A stretch of 64,000 nucleotides of DNA from Arctopsyche grandis (GCF_051622035.1 NC_135360.1:4340001-4404000), one strand, 5' to 3'. Positions 46,018-58,596 are shown, counted from the stretch's first letter. The notes: a model not told the origin generated them from the letters alone. Translations and numbers: made by a program.

Positions 46018-46767
46018 ATCAAGAATTTCTGGAAAAAAATGACGATATTGGATGCTATACAACACAATCAAAAGTAAAGTCATTCACACTTGCACGATCA
46101 TTTAGAAAGATTCTTCCTGCCATGGTAACAGATTTAGTAGATTCTGAAGAGAATGAAGCAAATTATATATCTGAAATATTTGAATTATTGGAAAATGTTT
46201 TGATAACGTGGAAAAAGAAAACATCCAGGAGTGGCTCAATCATGATTTAAGTAATGCATGGATGATGCAGATATCGTTTCTTTTGTTTCTCAAGAGGAAG
46301 AAAATGAGAGTGACACTACAAGTGAAGATGATACCAGTGGTTACATTAGTCATAAAACGATACGAAACGAGTACTAACTACTAACGGCCACTTATCTGCT
46401 TAACTATGAGCGTTTTTCGTAATTAATAATGAGTATTAAAATTATGAATCAAAAATTTGTGTTGTAAATAAGATATTTGATGGTTTGGATTATCCGTGTT
46501 TCTCAATTATCCGTGCATTTCCTCCCCAGCATTCGCCCGGATAATCGAGAGTATACTGTATTTTATACTGATATTTTAGTTGTTATACTGATCAAATCGA
46601 CCACTTTAATATTGATCACTTGGATACCGCGGTGACACGACAACTCGTTCACAGATTTTCCGTAAACCGATGATGCGCTCCAGGCATTACGTATACGGCC
46701 ATCTCTTTCTCACCCCGTTTGTTCAACATGATCTCGTTTACTCTGCCATTACGTATGCAACTATCTC

Positions 46768-47250
46768 TTTCTTCTTCTTGTTAATGCCTTGTCCGCATCC
46801 GGACGTTGGCGACCACCTCGTCGATTACTTGAATATATCCGCATCGGTCTTCAGCGGCTCGGAACAGCTCTTCGGCGCTCATATCGGTCCACATGCGCAT
46901 GTTTCGAAGCCAAGATAACTTTTTCCTGCCAATCCATTTTTTTCCTTCTATTTTCCCCATGGTTATCAAACGGAGAAATTCGTATTTTGGACCCCGTATC
47001 ATGTGTCCGAGGTACTCCATCTTTCTCCGCTTGATGACAGAAACAAGTTCCCTGCCTCTCCCCATCATGCCGAGGACAGCTTCGTTTGATATCTTTTTGG
47101 TCCACGGAATCTTCAGCATACGCCTATAGACCCACATCTCAAAAGCTTCAATGCGGCTGATCATCTTGGTTTTCAGAGTCCACGTCTCACATCCGTGTAG
47201 TAATACTGTCCAGACGTAGCTCTTCGCGAATCTCAACCGCGTATGAAGAT
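46768..47250 (-). mobile_element. LINE C-terminal fragment inserted in Kelch copy 3
   Basis: Minus-strand frame (stop at 46781, reading from 47236) encodes HGCETWTLKTK, FEMWVYRRMLKIPWT, LGMMGRGRELV, KRRKMEYLGHMIRGPKY and the usual tail of an insect non-LTR retrotransposon. The 3' end is AAGAAGAAG-rich. A second piece of the same family (RVKRFKYLGTWLN) lies at 58600-58840 and a bare tail at 57387-57405. It replaces the first part of exon 1 of the Kelch pseudogene. Confidence 0.8.
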
Positions 47251-47857
47251 TGCATGCATCGCTTATGCTGGGGCGAATATATCATTTTTACAAAGATAAT
47301 GTATTTTGTAATGTTGACTTGGTTATCGGGAAAAATAGGTGAGTTTTGTTTCAAATATTATGTATTGTATTTGAATCGAGGTTTTATGTTTACTGAATAT
47401 ATGAAGTTCACAAAATATGCTTTTCTCAGATTTCCTGTACATAAGTTAATTATAGCAAGCAACAGTGACTATTTGACGAACCGTTTTGACGAATCATCGA
47501 ATGAAATTGTCTTGGAGAATTGTGATGATTTTCTTCCGGACACTGTGAAAAAAGTTGTTGACTACTTCTACAAAGGCAAACTTGGTGAGAATTTTAATCT
47601 TTTCAGAAAGTTCATTCGTATTAACTCAATGGTTCTGTATGATAAAACTTTTACAATATTTGCAGATTTGGATCCACATGAGGCGATGGACTTAATAAAA
47701 CTCTCCAAAATTATTCACTCCCAAAGACTAGAAGATTATTGTTTGTCTTACTTGGAAAACGCATTAAATACTGAAAACTTCTTGTTAATCGGAGAATTTG
47801 CAAAGCATTATAGCTATTTGCGGTTGATTGAAAACCATTAAAGCATATGTATAATTC

Positions 47858-48041
47858 GGTAATTGGATTATTACGCACGTTGCGATCGCCCAAAAGACAA
47901 ATTTTTGCCGTGAAAATCGCGAATACGAAATATTTGGCACTCGAGTTCTCGTTAGTGTGATGGACTTTTCGCCTGTCACATGTTCCGTTATGAGATTTGT
48001 GACTTTTGGGCGATCGCTTCGTGGGCAATAATCACCGAGCC
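47858..48041 (-). mobile_element. Mutator-like MITE, family M1 variant
   Basis: Begins GGTAATTGGATTATTACGC and ends ATAATCACCGAGCC; flanks GTATAATTC and GTAGAATTC are a 9-bp duplication with one mismatch. Internal CGATCGCCCAAAAG is shared with the 22306 copy. Confidence 0.85.
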
Positions 48042-48831
48042 GTAGAATTCCTATCCAAACTTTTTCCTCTGAGCATAGAGTGGAGCTGGAGCAAGTTATT
48101 TGATACCCGAGTAGAGCAATTAAAAAAATCTGCTCTAATCCACTAGTTTTTACGCTAAATTTGTATTTGATTTTCCTCTTTGACGTCTGATACTTATGAT
48201 CATGAATTAGATTGTATATTGTATATTTGCATACATATAACTAATTTTTTATACGATTTTTCAAAGGTACGATTTCAATACAAACTCTTGGACCTGTGTG
48301 GCGTCTATGTTGGAGGGACGTCAACACCACGAAATCGCTGTAATAGATGGTGAAATATATGCAATTGGAGGGGAAAAAAACAACGAATTCCTATATACAA
48401 TGGAGATATTCAACATACAAAATAATAAATGGACGGCTGCTCCATCAATGACTGAGAATAGATCTCAGTTTTCTGTAAATATTTGCAATTTTTTCTGAAA
48501 TTATGTCTTTATAATCGCCATTTTACATTCTTGTCACCTATGGGGCAAAATTGATTTTTGAATATTGCGCTAAAAATTATTATGTACATGTATATCGTAA
48601 TATTCAGTTTGTTTCACTTTGTAGGCTGTTGCATTGGGAGGTTATATCTGTGCTATTGGTGGTATTAATAATAACCAACGTATCTCAGCTGCCGAAATAT
48701 TTAACAGACCCCAGTTTTCTGTAAGTATTGGCGACTATTTTCTGAAATAATATAATGTCTCTATAATCGCCATTTTACCTTCTTGTCACGATTGGGCAAA
48801 ATTGAATTTTGAATATTGCGCTAAAAATTAT

Positions 48832-49201
48832 GGTTGTGGCTATTTGCAGGTACGATATCTGCAAATTATTGGCTATTTGCAGGTACTATATCTGCGACAG
48901 GCGCAATGCTTTCTGCGCATGCGCCTTATATGTCACTGTCGGCGTGTTTACTGCTAAAATTTTGTTTTGAACCTCTTAAGATTTAGTTCGAACTTGTAAA
49001 GTGATGTAGAGTAAAAAATACAATCCAAATTAGTTAATATTATTAATTCAATCAAATCTAGCATACATACAATAAATGTAAGATATTATAATCGGATTAT
49101 AAGTTCACGCGCATGCGCAGAAGGCTTTGCGCCTGTTGCAGATATAGTACCTGCAAATAGCCAATAATTCGCAGATATAGTACCTGCAAATAGCCACAAC
49201 C
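48832..49201. mobile_element. Mutator-like MITE, family M2, 370 bp
   Basis: Same ends as 30408-30874 (GGTTGTGGCTATTTGCAGG). Exact 9-bp duplication AAAAATTAT at 48823-48831 and 49202-49210. It splits Kelch copy 3 between two pieces of exon 9. Confidence 0.92.
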
Positions 49202-49747
49202 AAAAATTATTACAAGTATGAATATCGTTATATGTAGAGGTAGGAGCGGAAGCGTGCTTTTTCCAGGAAACAGGGCAAACTATAAAGCTAGAGAGCATAA
49301 AAAAAGGTTCATCTTAAAAATGAACAAAGCACGACGAACAATGAATTATGAACGGCGCAAAGTTGGTCCGCTCTTTAGTTATACATATGTATTTAGTTTT
49401 TTTTTTCACTTTTTAGGATTTTTCAATGGGTGGTAATATTAGTTCACATCTTAACTCAGTTGAACGTTTTGACGTGAAGACTAAAACCTGGGCGTCCCTT
49501 GCTAGTCTCCCCGAAGGACGATTTGGGCATAGGGCTGTTGCGTACAATGAAAAAATTGTTTGCGTCGGTGAGTTTTTTGATTTCTTTGTCGACCATTATT
49601 GTGTTTGTTCATGCAAGTGATTAATATTTATTTCAGGAGGTAATCACTCATCCGTGCTAGAATACAACCCCGATACAGACTATTTCGAGACCACGTTCCA
49701 ATTTTAATATGCATCTTGTACCCATGCATTTACTGAATGACAAATGA

Positions 49748-50609
49748 AACTGGTTTTTTTTTTAATATAATATCATGTTTTTACGTTTAAGTCAAACTTT
49801 ATCGTTTAATATTTTACTTTTACTGCTAATAATGTTAGCTTATGACATAAACATATTTTTTTTATACATTTGCATTTTTTATTATATGTGATGTTTTATT
49901 ATGTGATATTGCAAAAATATATCAACTTAAATTTTTTCATAACTACATTTAAGAATGTTCCCAAATTTAGAGCACTTTTAAGAGTTGGCTGCAACTGCAT
50001 ATTGAAATTTAAGTTCTTTGATTATTCCCCACAATATGATTGCCCGAAAACGCAAATATCGGAAGGCAAAGACCGAAAATCGAAAGATCTTAAGTCGAAA
50101 GATAAAAAAAGGGTGCATGGTAAACGGTACATACTCACATAATTTGCGCGAGCAGGATACAACAGGAACAAGAGAAACAGGCTTTTCCTCCCGTATTCTG
50201 CGCGCGCACATTAAACAAGGCTGTATGACAAAAAGAGATATAATTTCACCGCATGCCACTCATATATATTATATATACATAGTACCGTTTACTATGCACC
50301 CTTTTTTTTTTTGATCTTTCGATTTTCGATCTTTGCCTTCCGATATTTGCGTTTTCGGGCGTTTCACTTTCGGGCCCGTGAGGTAGACATCCAACTCAAT
50401 TTTAATAATTGCATCTGTGCACATCGAAAGGCTACTCGTCATCTGATGTGCAATCTATCATTCGTGAAGTCGACAATTGCGTTTAAAGCAGCCATCCAGT
50501 TAATCTGTGGTTCAGTCTGTCTGGCGCTTGTCGATCGTTTGCACCAAACCCCCCATATGGTATTGTTCATATGGGGTTCTAGATTTTAGCTAAATTGTGC
50601 TATTGTTAA
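49748..50609. mobile_element. Foldback MITE copy and dispersed repeat
   Basis: About 50041-50388 is a relative of the foldback at 40266-40626, with a disturbed centre. 50395-50560 matches the repeat at 25300-25480 (GTCTGTCTGGCGCTTGTCG). 49748-50040 is AT-rich. Confidence 0.65.
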
Positions 50610-51058
50610 GAGGGCTGAACACCAGCGTCTTCTCCATACAAACGTATTACACTTCTCCCTTCCTCAATGATGGCACTAGAGAAATTATTTCTTAATATGC
50701 TATGGATATCCACAATAGACATGTTTTTATCTTTTTGATTAGTTATTTTTTATAGGAGCTAGGATCCACCAAACATCTATAAAAACGCCTGGTTTTTACA
50801 CCCACAAAAAGAGTCCAGCGTGCTTATTTTTAAAAAAATACGAAGACACAAACATAGAAAATATCTTTGTCATACCGATTAGGAAATTTTTTTTTAAATT
50901 GGTCCAGTTTCGGAGGAGAAAACTGGAGAATACGAAACCTCGATTTTGTCGATTTAAAATAGATATTATCTGGTCGAGGCGCAACTGTCGCATTCACTCA
51001 ATATATATATCGAAGAAAGGAACGGCAACAAAATTAAGGTTTCGGGTATCCAGCCCTC
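50610..51058 (+). mobile_element. TTAA-flanked non-autonomous element, 449 bp
   Basis: TTAA at 50606-50609 and 51059-51062; ends GAGGGCTGAAC and CCAGCCCTC. Matches the copy at 26047-26532 along its length. No coding capacity. Confidence 0.85.
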
Positions 51059-51062
51059 TTAA

Positions 51063-51933
51063 TTACTAAAAGCAATTTAATGAAACGGCAATCTGGTACC
51101 GCCAATTGTTAAGCGGTTGAAATGTAGAATGCTCGACACTACGACACTATGTTGAATGTGGGAATCGATTCATATTGGCACAGTACAAACCGGCAACCGC
51201 ACGTAACCAGCAAGTACGAAAGGTACTCTCTGGTGCAGTCAAAATGGATAGACCTTAAATGAACTAAATGAATTTAAATTTTATAAAGTTTATCGATTAA
51301 CTATAGTCAACAAATTATTTGGTTAGTTTATAGTTCCAAAAATAGTCAGTTAGATAACAGAGGAAATCTAATAAATTTAAACAGAATATCTAAATGCTTC
51401 TTCCGATCCCGAGACAATAAGTAAATAAGGACCGGTGAATATTTCACCATAATGCCGAAATAAATACTTATAGTTTTAAATATGGTATTGGAAAAGAGAA
51501 TCGTCATTTTTAGTTTTGTTTACATGGTAGATATTTATTTTTACATAAAAATGTATTTTTTATGAGGTATTTGATGATGACAACACTGAAACTATGTACT
51601 GGTGAAATAATGCTCACTAGGGAAATCCCAGATTCGAAACATTCCAGAAGTTGCGCGTCAGGCTCATGGATTGCGTTATTTTAGCTGCAGTGTTTGTTAG
51701 ACCTTGGTCTTGGTAGTGTCTTGATATTTAACGGGAATATCTTTTGAGCGTAATTTGTTGAAAAGTTAAATTTAGGTATGTACATATTAACTAGGATAAT
51801 ATATTATTATTTAAATATAATATACTTATGTTTTCATTGTTTAAAAATCGCTCACCGTTACCCATGCCCTAATTGTTGATAATAATAAATTGGCAATATT
51901 TGATTTTTAGAAAAGATTGGAATCGTGACGAAT
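51063..51933 (+). promoter_or_regulatory. 5' flank and 5' UTR of Kelch copy 4
   Basis: A probable 5' UTR intron runs from AATTTAG|GTATGT near 51774 to the acceptor GATTTTTAG at 51910, then 23 bases of leader precede the ATG. No clear TATA or initiator. 51063-51700 shows nothing I can name. Confidence 0.4.
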
Positions 51934-54900
51934 ATGAGCGAAATTGGTGACGAAATAGATGTACAGCATGCATTGCTTATGCTGGGGCGAATTTATAGTT
52001 TTTACAAAGATAATGTATTTTGTAATGTTGACTTGGTTGTCGGGAAGATAAGGTGAGTCTTGTTTCAAATATGTATTATGTATTGTAGTCGAGTCGAGGT
52101 TATATGTTTACTAAATGTATCAAGTTCACAAAATACGCCGTTCTCAGATTTCCTGTACACAAGTTAATTATAGCAAGCAACAGTGACTATTTGACTGATC
52201 GTTTCGACGAATCATCGAATGAAATTGTCTTGGAGAATTGTGATGATTTTCTTCCGGACACTGTGAAAAAAGTTGTTGAATACTTCTACAAAGGCAAACT
52301 CGGTGAGAATTTAAACTTTTCAGAAAGTTCGTTCGTATTAACACGATGGTTCTGTATGATAAAACTTTTACAATATTTGCAGATCTGGATCCACATGAGG
52401 CGATGGACTTGATAAAACTCTCCAAAATTATTCACTCCCAAAAACTTGAAGACTATTGTTTGTCTTACTTGGAAAACGCATTAAATACTGAAAACTTCTT
52501 GTTAATCGGAGAATTTGCAAAGCATTATAGCTATTTGCGATTGATTGAAAAAACGAATACTTACACGATTGAAAATTATGTTGACGTAAATAATCACGTT
52601 GTTTTATAATTTTAGATCATAAATATTTTGTAATATTCACGAAATCTGTCTGCATTGTAGTTGATTCAAGGTAAAGCGTTTCTCAACGTAGACGCTGACC
52701 AACTGGGGGAGTTGCTGCAGTCTCATGATTTGAATGTCACCACCGAAGAGCAAGTGTTTCTGGGTTTGAAGCTGTGGGTGCAAAAGAACTGGGACAATCG
52801 GAAGAAGCATCTAGATATTCTGTTTAAATTTATTAGATTTCCTCTGTTGTCTAAAGAGGTATTAATATCATCGAGTGATACATATTTGAAATTTGTTTTG
52901 TATTTAATTATTTGTGTACTATTAATGTTTTCAAATATATCTTGATATAATTATTTTTAAATTTGTGCTCATCACAATGAATTTAAAAAAGGCATGCAAT
53001 TAATTGATAAACTGTATAAAATTTCAGTTCATTTTAAATGAAGTGAAACCTCTTTGTTACAATTATGTATGCTGGCAACAATTGTGGGATTTATTTGAAT
53101 GGCATATGATTCCAAAAAAGAAACCGTGTTTATCATTGCCAAATGCAAAAAATAGAAAGAGTACACAAGCTATACTAATTGTGGGAGGAGACGGTTCATC
53201 AGAAGTAAGTTTAGTTTGTTTATGCTTTTTTTTTTAAATATTTTTTAATGTTTTTAATTATCTTATATGTGCATTGCAGTGGCGTGCGGTGGAATTTTGA
53301 ATTTTCTCATACCTTCATAAATATAATAATGTATATTTTTCAACTTTGCATTTCAGATTGCCAATGAAATCGAAATTTGTAGAGGAGTTTTTGATAAATG
53401 GGTGACATTTTGGAATATGAATAACGTTTATAATAGTTTTGCGACAGTTATTTTTGATGAAAAACTGATAATTCTTGGCGGTATTCATGATAATAAACCT
53501 ACAAATAAGGTGTTTATTCAATTTATTATTAAACTTGTATAAATTTGTGCTTTCACGATCAATAGATCACATATTTAATTTTTCTGTGACTATGTTCATA
53601 CACATGTATGTATTTACATAATTGCCATCTATAAAAATGAGTCGTGGCCGCACAAAAATTTACCTTCACAGTTATCAAAATTTTTTTTGTTAATCTGGTT
53701 AAAAAAAGGCTTTTGGTTAATCTGGTTATATATAATTTCGAAAGAGACTTTGTAAGTTTAAGCTGTTTATGTTACAAATAAATATTTACTATTAGATTCG
53801 CCATGTTTAAGCTGTTTATATTATAAATATTGAAGGAAGCTGGGTAAAATATATTAACAATATAAAAAAAATTGTCTCCTCAAACTCTTCTCTGGCATTT
53901 GACCCACTATATGTGTTTATAAATATGTCGTAATTTTTACTGTGTTAGTTTTCAATAGTTATAATAATATGTATAATATTTATATTAAATAGGTGTACAG
54001 TTTGGATTTTGCAACAAAGGAATTGACAGAACTTCGACTTATGGTAGTTGAAAGACACTGTTCTGCAGCTGCTGTTGTGAATGACCAAGTTTTCATTACA
54101 GGAGGATCCACTCAACAATGCGAATCCTCACTAAAGAATGTAGAGAGGTTGGTGTACATTTATGATGATTTTTTAATAGAGCGTTGTAGCAGAGCTCGGA
54201 GTAGATAGCAGTGGAGTCAATGGTGGCCCGAGTATACACGACGAATAAAAGCTAATAATAAAAAATGAGAGCCGGATAATAATATTTTAGCAGCACACTG
54301 CTGGGTGGAGACTACAAGTTGACTCTAGTAAAATCAATGTTTCAGGATATTTACTAGGAACAATTTCAAGTTGTATGTCTGTAAATTTGCATCAAGTATG
54401 TCCACTAAAGCGAGTGTTGAACGATTATTTTCTGCACTGAAATTATTTTAAGCGATAGGCAAACGATAAAAGATGATTTGCTGTCGACCATTAAAGCTTG
54501 CGTGTAATTCCTACGCAAACTTTTCACTCTGAGCATGGAGCAGAGCTGGAGTAAATACTAGAGCAATTAAAAGAATGATTCCTCTAATCGTCTGGTTTTT
54601 ACGCAATATTTATATTTTATTTTATGTACATACAACTATTTTTTACGATTTTTCAAAGGTACGATTTCAATACAAACTCATGGACATCTGTGGCGCCTAT
54701 GTTGGAGGGACGTTGTGGCCACGAAATCGCTGTAATAGATGATGAAATATATGTAATTGGAGGGTCAAGCAAACGCAACGGATTTCTAAATACGATGGAG
54801 ATATTCAACATAAAAAATAACAAATGGACGGCTGCTCCACCAATGGCTTATGAGAGATCCCAGTTTTCTGTAAGTATTGCCAATTATTTTTTGAAATTAT

Positions 54901-55397
54901 GTCTTTATAATCGCCATTTTACATTCTTGTCACCATTGGGCAAAATTGCGTTTTGAATATTGCGTTAAAAATTATTACTGGTATGTATATCGTAATATTT
55001 AGTTTGTCTCACATTGTAGGCTGTTGCATTGGGAGGTTATATCTATGCTTTTGGTGGTATTAATGATTCACATCATAACTCAGTTGAACGGTTTGACCTG
55101 AAGGCTCGAACCTGGGCGGTTGTTGCTAGTCTCCCCGAAGGACGGTATGGGCATAGGGCTGTTGCCTACAATGAAAAAATTGTTTGTGTCGGTGAGTTTT
55201 TTGATTTTTTTGTCGGATCATTAATGTGTTTTTTTTATGCAAGTAATAATATTTCATCTATTTCAGGAGGTACTTGCTCAACGGTGCTAGAATACGACCC
55301 TGATACAAACGCATGGACGATTATTGGATCCGTTTCGAAGTCACGTTCTGGTTTTAATATGCATCTTGTACCGATGCATTTACTGAGTGATAAATGA
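51934..55397 (+). CDS. BTB-BACK-Kelch protein, copy 4
   Basis: Ten exons join in frame to 557 codons: 51934-52052, 52148-52302, 52383-52585, 52661-52858, 53028-53204, 53357-53509, 53993-54147, 54659-54869, 55020-55191, 55267-55397. Exons 1-5 have the same lengths as in copy 2 (119, 155, 203, 198, 177 nt). BTB about 20-91 ([24 protein letters not shown]), BACK about 92-225 (LDPHEAMDLIKLSK, KLWVQKNWDNRKKH), six Kelch blades (IVGGD, ILGGI, ITGGS, VIGGS, AFGGI, CVGG). It is compact with short introns; one intron (54148-54658) holds a hAT relic. Expected to act as a Cullin-3 adaptor. Compared with many Kelch proteins the BTB is short, ending directly in the BACK segment. Confidence 0.92.
54178..54545 (+). 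mobile_element. hAT relic in intron 7 of Kelch copy 4
   Basis: Contains KASVERLFSALKL followed, in another frame, by DRQTIKDDLLSTIKACV, the hAT dimerisation motif. Ends near CAGAGCTCGGAGTAGA and GAGCAGAGCTGGAGTAAA resemble each other's complement only weakly. The right end is also present in pseudogene copy 3 (48050-48150), so the insertion predates that duplication. Confidence 0.65.
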
Positions 55398-56593
55398 AAC
55401 ATGTTTTTAAATATAATATAATGTTTTTACGTTTAAGTCAAACTTTAATGTTTAATATTTTCTTTTAATGTTAGCTTACAACAAAAAAATAACTTTTTTT
55501 TTACATTTGAATTTTTTATTATAAATTTGGAATTAAATGATATCGCAAAAAATACACATTTCAATACTAACTCTGCCTCGGCTACTTTAATAACTACATG
55601 CATTAATACATTTTCTAAATTTGAAGCATCTTGAGATTTTGCTGCTTACTGCGTATTGAAATATGGGCCCTATGATTATTCCTCACACGGGTACTGTTTA
55701 AGCGAGATAGTTAACCAATAATAAATAAAAATAGAAATAATAGTGATAAAAAACAAAAATAAAATTAATAAATATCCGCTGGTAATAATCCTTTGACCAA
55801 TTTTTTTGTGGGGAATGATCCGTTTACTGAAATATACACGCGTATCTGTTTCATTTTAAAAATAAGAGTAAAAGCGTTCCTATAACAATCATTGATAAGT
55901 CGTCTACTATTGAAGATATAACTGCTAAAAGCTGGTATATGATATTTTTCATTTATACTTATAATCATGCGAAACATTTGCGTTTCGGGGAACAAACAGT
56001 ACTCGTATAACTCAAAAATCAGATTTTAGCCAAGTAGTGGTATTAATTTGAATAGGGATTTCGCTTGAGGTGGGGGAGAGAAAGGGAAATTCCGCGTCCC
56101 CAAACGTGACCAGGCCAGGAACATGTGTCATCTGATAAAATACTATGACTCGTAATCAAATCGATTATTCATTACTATAAGCTAAGGTCAGCAGATACTG
56201 CAACATGCTTAAGCTTGTCGATCAAAAACTTCAAAAGGTCTTATAAAATACAAACAAAGTAGGCAACTTTTGCCTCCCCCATTTGGGAAGTTTTAAATCG
56301 AGGTTTTATTGTATTATGATATGTGATCCTTGAAATGAATATTGAGATGGTACCTACTTATATTATATTTTTAAATCTTATATATTCGAAAGAGACTTAG
56401 TAAGGTTGCCTGTATGTAAATATGTAAGGTTTGGCGTTTTCGATTCCAATTTCAATTTCTGGTTCTGGATTTCTTTTTCAGTTTCGGTTCCGGATCCTGA
56501 TTTCAGGTCCAATTCCGGATTCGTTTTACAGTTCAGCTAGCCTCTTTAACTATATATGTATGTACGTACATTTTTGGGTTCAGTCATTACTTC
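55398..56593. other. AT-rich stretch without gene
   Basis: 3' flank of Kelch copy 4, then AT-rich DNA. 56420-56540 is a degenerate run of TTTC-GGTTC-GGAT words. No feature supportable. Confidence 0.4.
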
Positions 56594-56757
56594 TCAAATG
56601 TGAATCACTACCAGGATAACAGCCGCTACGAAAATCGCTAGTGTCGATCTCCTGCCCTGTCAAATATGAAAATTTGGCAAACTCTGATAGGAAACGATCG
56701 ACCTGGACTGACAAATATCCAAGTCTGACCAGCAGCACTACAGATGTGATTATATAA
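56594..56757. mobile_element. MITE end and inverted SINE fragment
   Basis: 56594-56650 (CTCAAATGTGAATCACTACC, CGCTACGAAAATCGC) equals the end of the MITE at 26647-26898. 56683-56757 is the SINE body inverted (GGCAAACTCTGATAGGAAAC, CTGACCAGCAGCA). Confidence 0.65.
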
Positions 56758-56787
56758 CATTTATAATGATTATTTAGATAATCTAGT

Positions 56788-57319
56788 ATAGGACAGGAGG
56801 TTATGTTGTGACCGTAACCCGGCCCATGGAAACTTCTTGTAGATAACAGAAATTTATTTTCTTCAGTGCATATACAAGTTTATTGTCAGTACAGAAAATT
56901 CACGGGGAAGTGGGCTAGTTGCCTGCTTTAGGGGAAAGCCTGACTGAACTGCTGTCTGTGACTGCTGTACTGGTTTATATATGGGCACGGTGATGTCATC
57001 TTGTTCGGGGATTCCACCGGGTTCAAGGGTTTCCTTTGTGTGGGTGTGCCACAAGGTTGCTTGATGGGTATTCATCTGGAGCGAGTCGAATCGCCTTTAC
57101 CGGTGGTCTGGATATGGGTGAGGTGATGTCATCTCGTTCTCGAAGATTCTTCCAGACTCAAGGGTATCCTTTGTGTGGTCGCGTGCCTTGTGTTTTATGG
57201 GGTAATAGGATTTATGCCATTTCGGTTGTTCCGTTGAACTCAAGGTTTGTTTATCTGGAGCGAATAGATGATTGCTTTAGTTTGCTGAAAGCTCGTACAA
57301 GCTGTATTGTATTCCTACA
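56788..57319 (-). mobile_element. Solo LTR, diverged member
   Basis: Begins TATAGGACAGG, ends GTATTCCTACA; exact CTAG duplication at 56784-56787 and 57320-57323. Same terminal signature as 34785-35556, internal sequence diverged. Confidence 0.7.
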
Positions 57320-57386
57320 CTAGGATTTTACCGGGCTTTGCATATGTATATCAAAAATCCAATCCGAAGATATTTCACTTAAAATT

Positions 57387-57927
57387 TCTTCTTCTTGTTA
57401 ATGCCTTGATGAAAAAAATGAAATTGTGAGGATATATAGATAAATGTCGCTTTCTTGTGGGTTGTGGGAATATTGAAAAACGAGCGAAAAAATATTGCAA
57501 CGAGCGAGACGCGACCCTATACCTGCGTGTGAAAGAGAGGGAGCGAACGTATACCTGCCGGGTACGTACATCAACATCACGCGGGACGTACATCAACCCT
57601 TTACTTACTAAAGTTTTGTAAGCGTCGAAGGGTAGCTACCCGTGGAGAAAAAACCAAAACAAACCAGGAAGAAAAAAAATCTGAGTATGGCTGCTTTAGT
57701 AGCTATTTAACAGAACGACAACTTATATTTAATAGTAGTATTCGATATTTTAAATAAATATATTTTTGGTTCAAACTTTGTTCTCCCATGGATTCTAAAT
57801 AAAATAATCATATATAATATTAAGTGAATTTATACTCTTTCATTTTATATCATTTTCATTCATGTCCGCGACCGGGTCGGATTGCGCCCAATGACCTTGG
57901 TGCAATATAATAAGTTTTATTGTTATA
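57387..57927. other. LINE tail and unassigned sequence
   Basis: 57387-57408 is CTTCTTCTTGTTAATGCCTTG, the 3' end of the LINE family at 46768. The following 57420-57927 has no recognised element. Confidence 0.4.
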
Positions 57928-58470
57928 ACTAGTGTTGGGCCGGTTAATTTCAACGGGTGGTTTCGAAAAGAAATTGAAACTCGACTAAAAATAAAGTTAA
58001 AGATATTGAATCGACTGGTTTCGGAAAGAAATTGATGCACGAATTAGAAATTACGAATGACAAATTACGAAGTGAATACGAATTACGAATTACGTTTTGT
58101 GCATCGCCGACGTCCCGACGCCTTTGCCCCCAGCGCCTCCAGTGGCGAAGGCATCGGGCCTTCGCCCCCAGCAGCGCTGACGCCTCCGGCGCTCCCAGCG
58201 CCGCCAACGTCTCCGGCGCCCCCAGCACCCCCGATGCCTTCGGCACCCCGGGGGCTTCGCCTCCGGAGCCCCTGTGCCCGATGCCTCCGGCACCCCAGGG
58301 CCTTCACCCCGGCGCCCCTGGCGTCCCGGGGCCTTCACCCCCAGTGCACCGGACGTCTCCGGCGCCCGTAGCACAAAAATGAAAAAAATGAAAAATATGA
58401 AGAAAATGAAAAATATGAAAAAACTGAAAAAAAATGAAAAATATGAAAAAAATGAAAAAAAAAAAATGGT
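57928..58470. repeat. Repeat with GC-rich degenerate array
   Basis: Left end ACTAGTGTTGGGCCGGTTA resembles that of 43873. From 58100 to 58375 comes a GC-rich degenerate array of short units (GCCTCCGGCGCCCCCAG, GCCTTCGCCCCCAG), then an A-rich GAAAAA-TGAAAAA run to 58470. Long open frames on both strands (A/P/G rich) are composition artefacts. Confidence 0.6.
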
Positions 58471-58596
58471 TCCCCCATACTGGTTGATGGTTGATCGTCC
58501 GTCACATACATATATATACAAATATATTTAGCGACAGTCCGTTTTTATATATAGTATAAATGCCGCTGCTCGCACCGCACGATCACTTCTGAGAAT

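Larger units (their letters stand above)
45208..46558. mobile_element. pogo/Tigger-like element with facing halves
   Basis: Flanked by TA; ends CAGTACACTCTCGATTATTC and GATAATCGAGAGTATACTG. Both sides carry, in opposite orientation, the acidic C terminus of a pogo-type transposase (EEWLNHDLSDPGF, QEEENESDTTSEEDTTGYIS), and about 46040-46210 encodes an upstream piece (SFRKILPAMVTDL). So two 3' halves face each other. An M1 MITE (45328-45531) and a relative (45850-46017) are inserted. Confidence 0.75.
47253..49747 (+). pseudogene. BTB-BACK-Kelch pseudogene, copy 3
   Basis: Most similar to copy 4. Present: 3' part of exon 1 (47253-47336), exon 2 (47430-47584), exon 3 (47666 to about 47834, cut off), exon 8 (48267-48474), a chimeric exon (48625-48720) that starts as exon 9 and ends with the exon 8 sequence CCCCAGTTTTCT and donor, the rest of exon 9 (49428-49568), and a shortened exon 10 (49637-49747). 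Exons 4-7 are missing, the start codon region is replaced by a LINE fragment, and two Mutator-like MITEs (47858-48041, 48832-49201) are inserted. Remaining splice sites are intact, so its loss is fairly recent. Confidence 0.85.
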
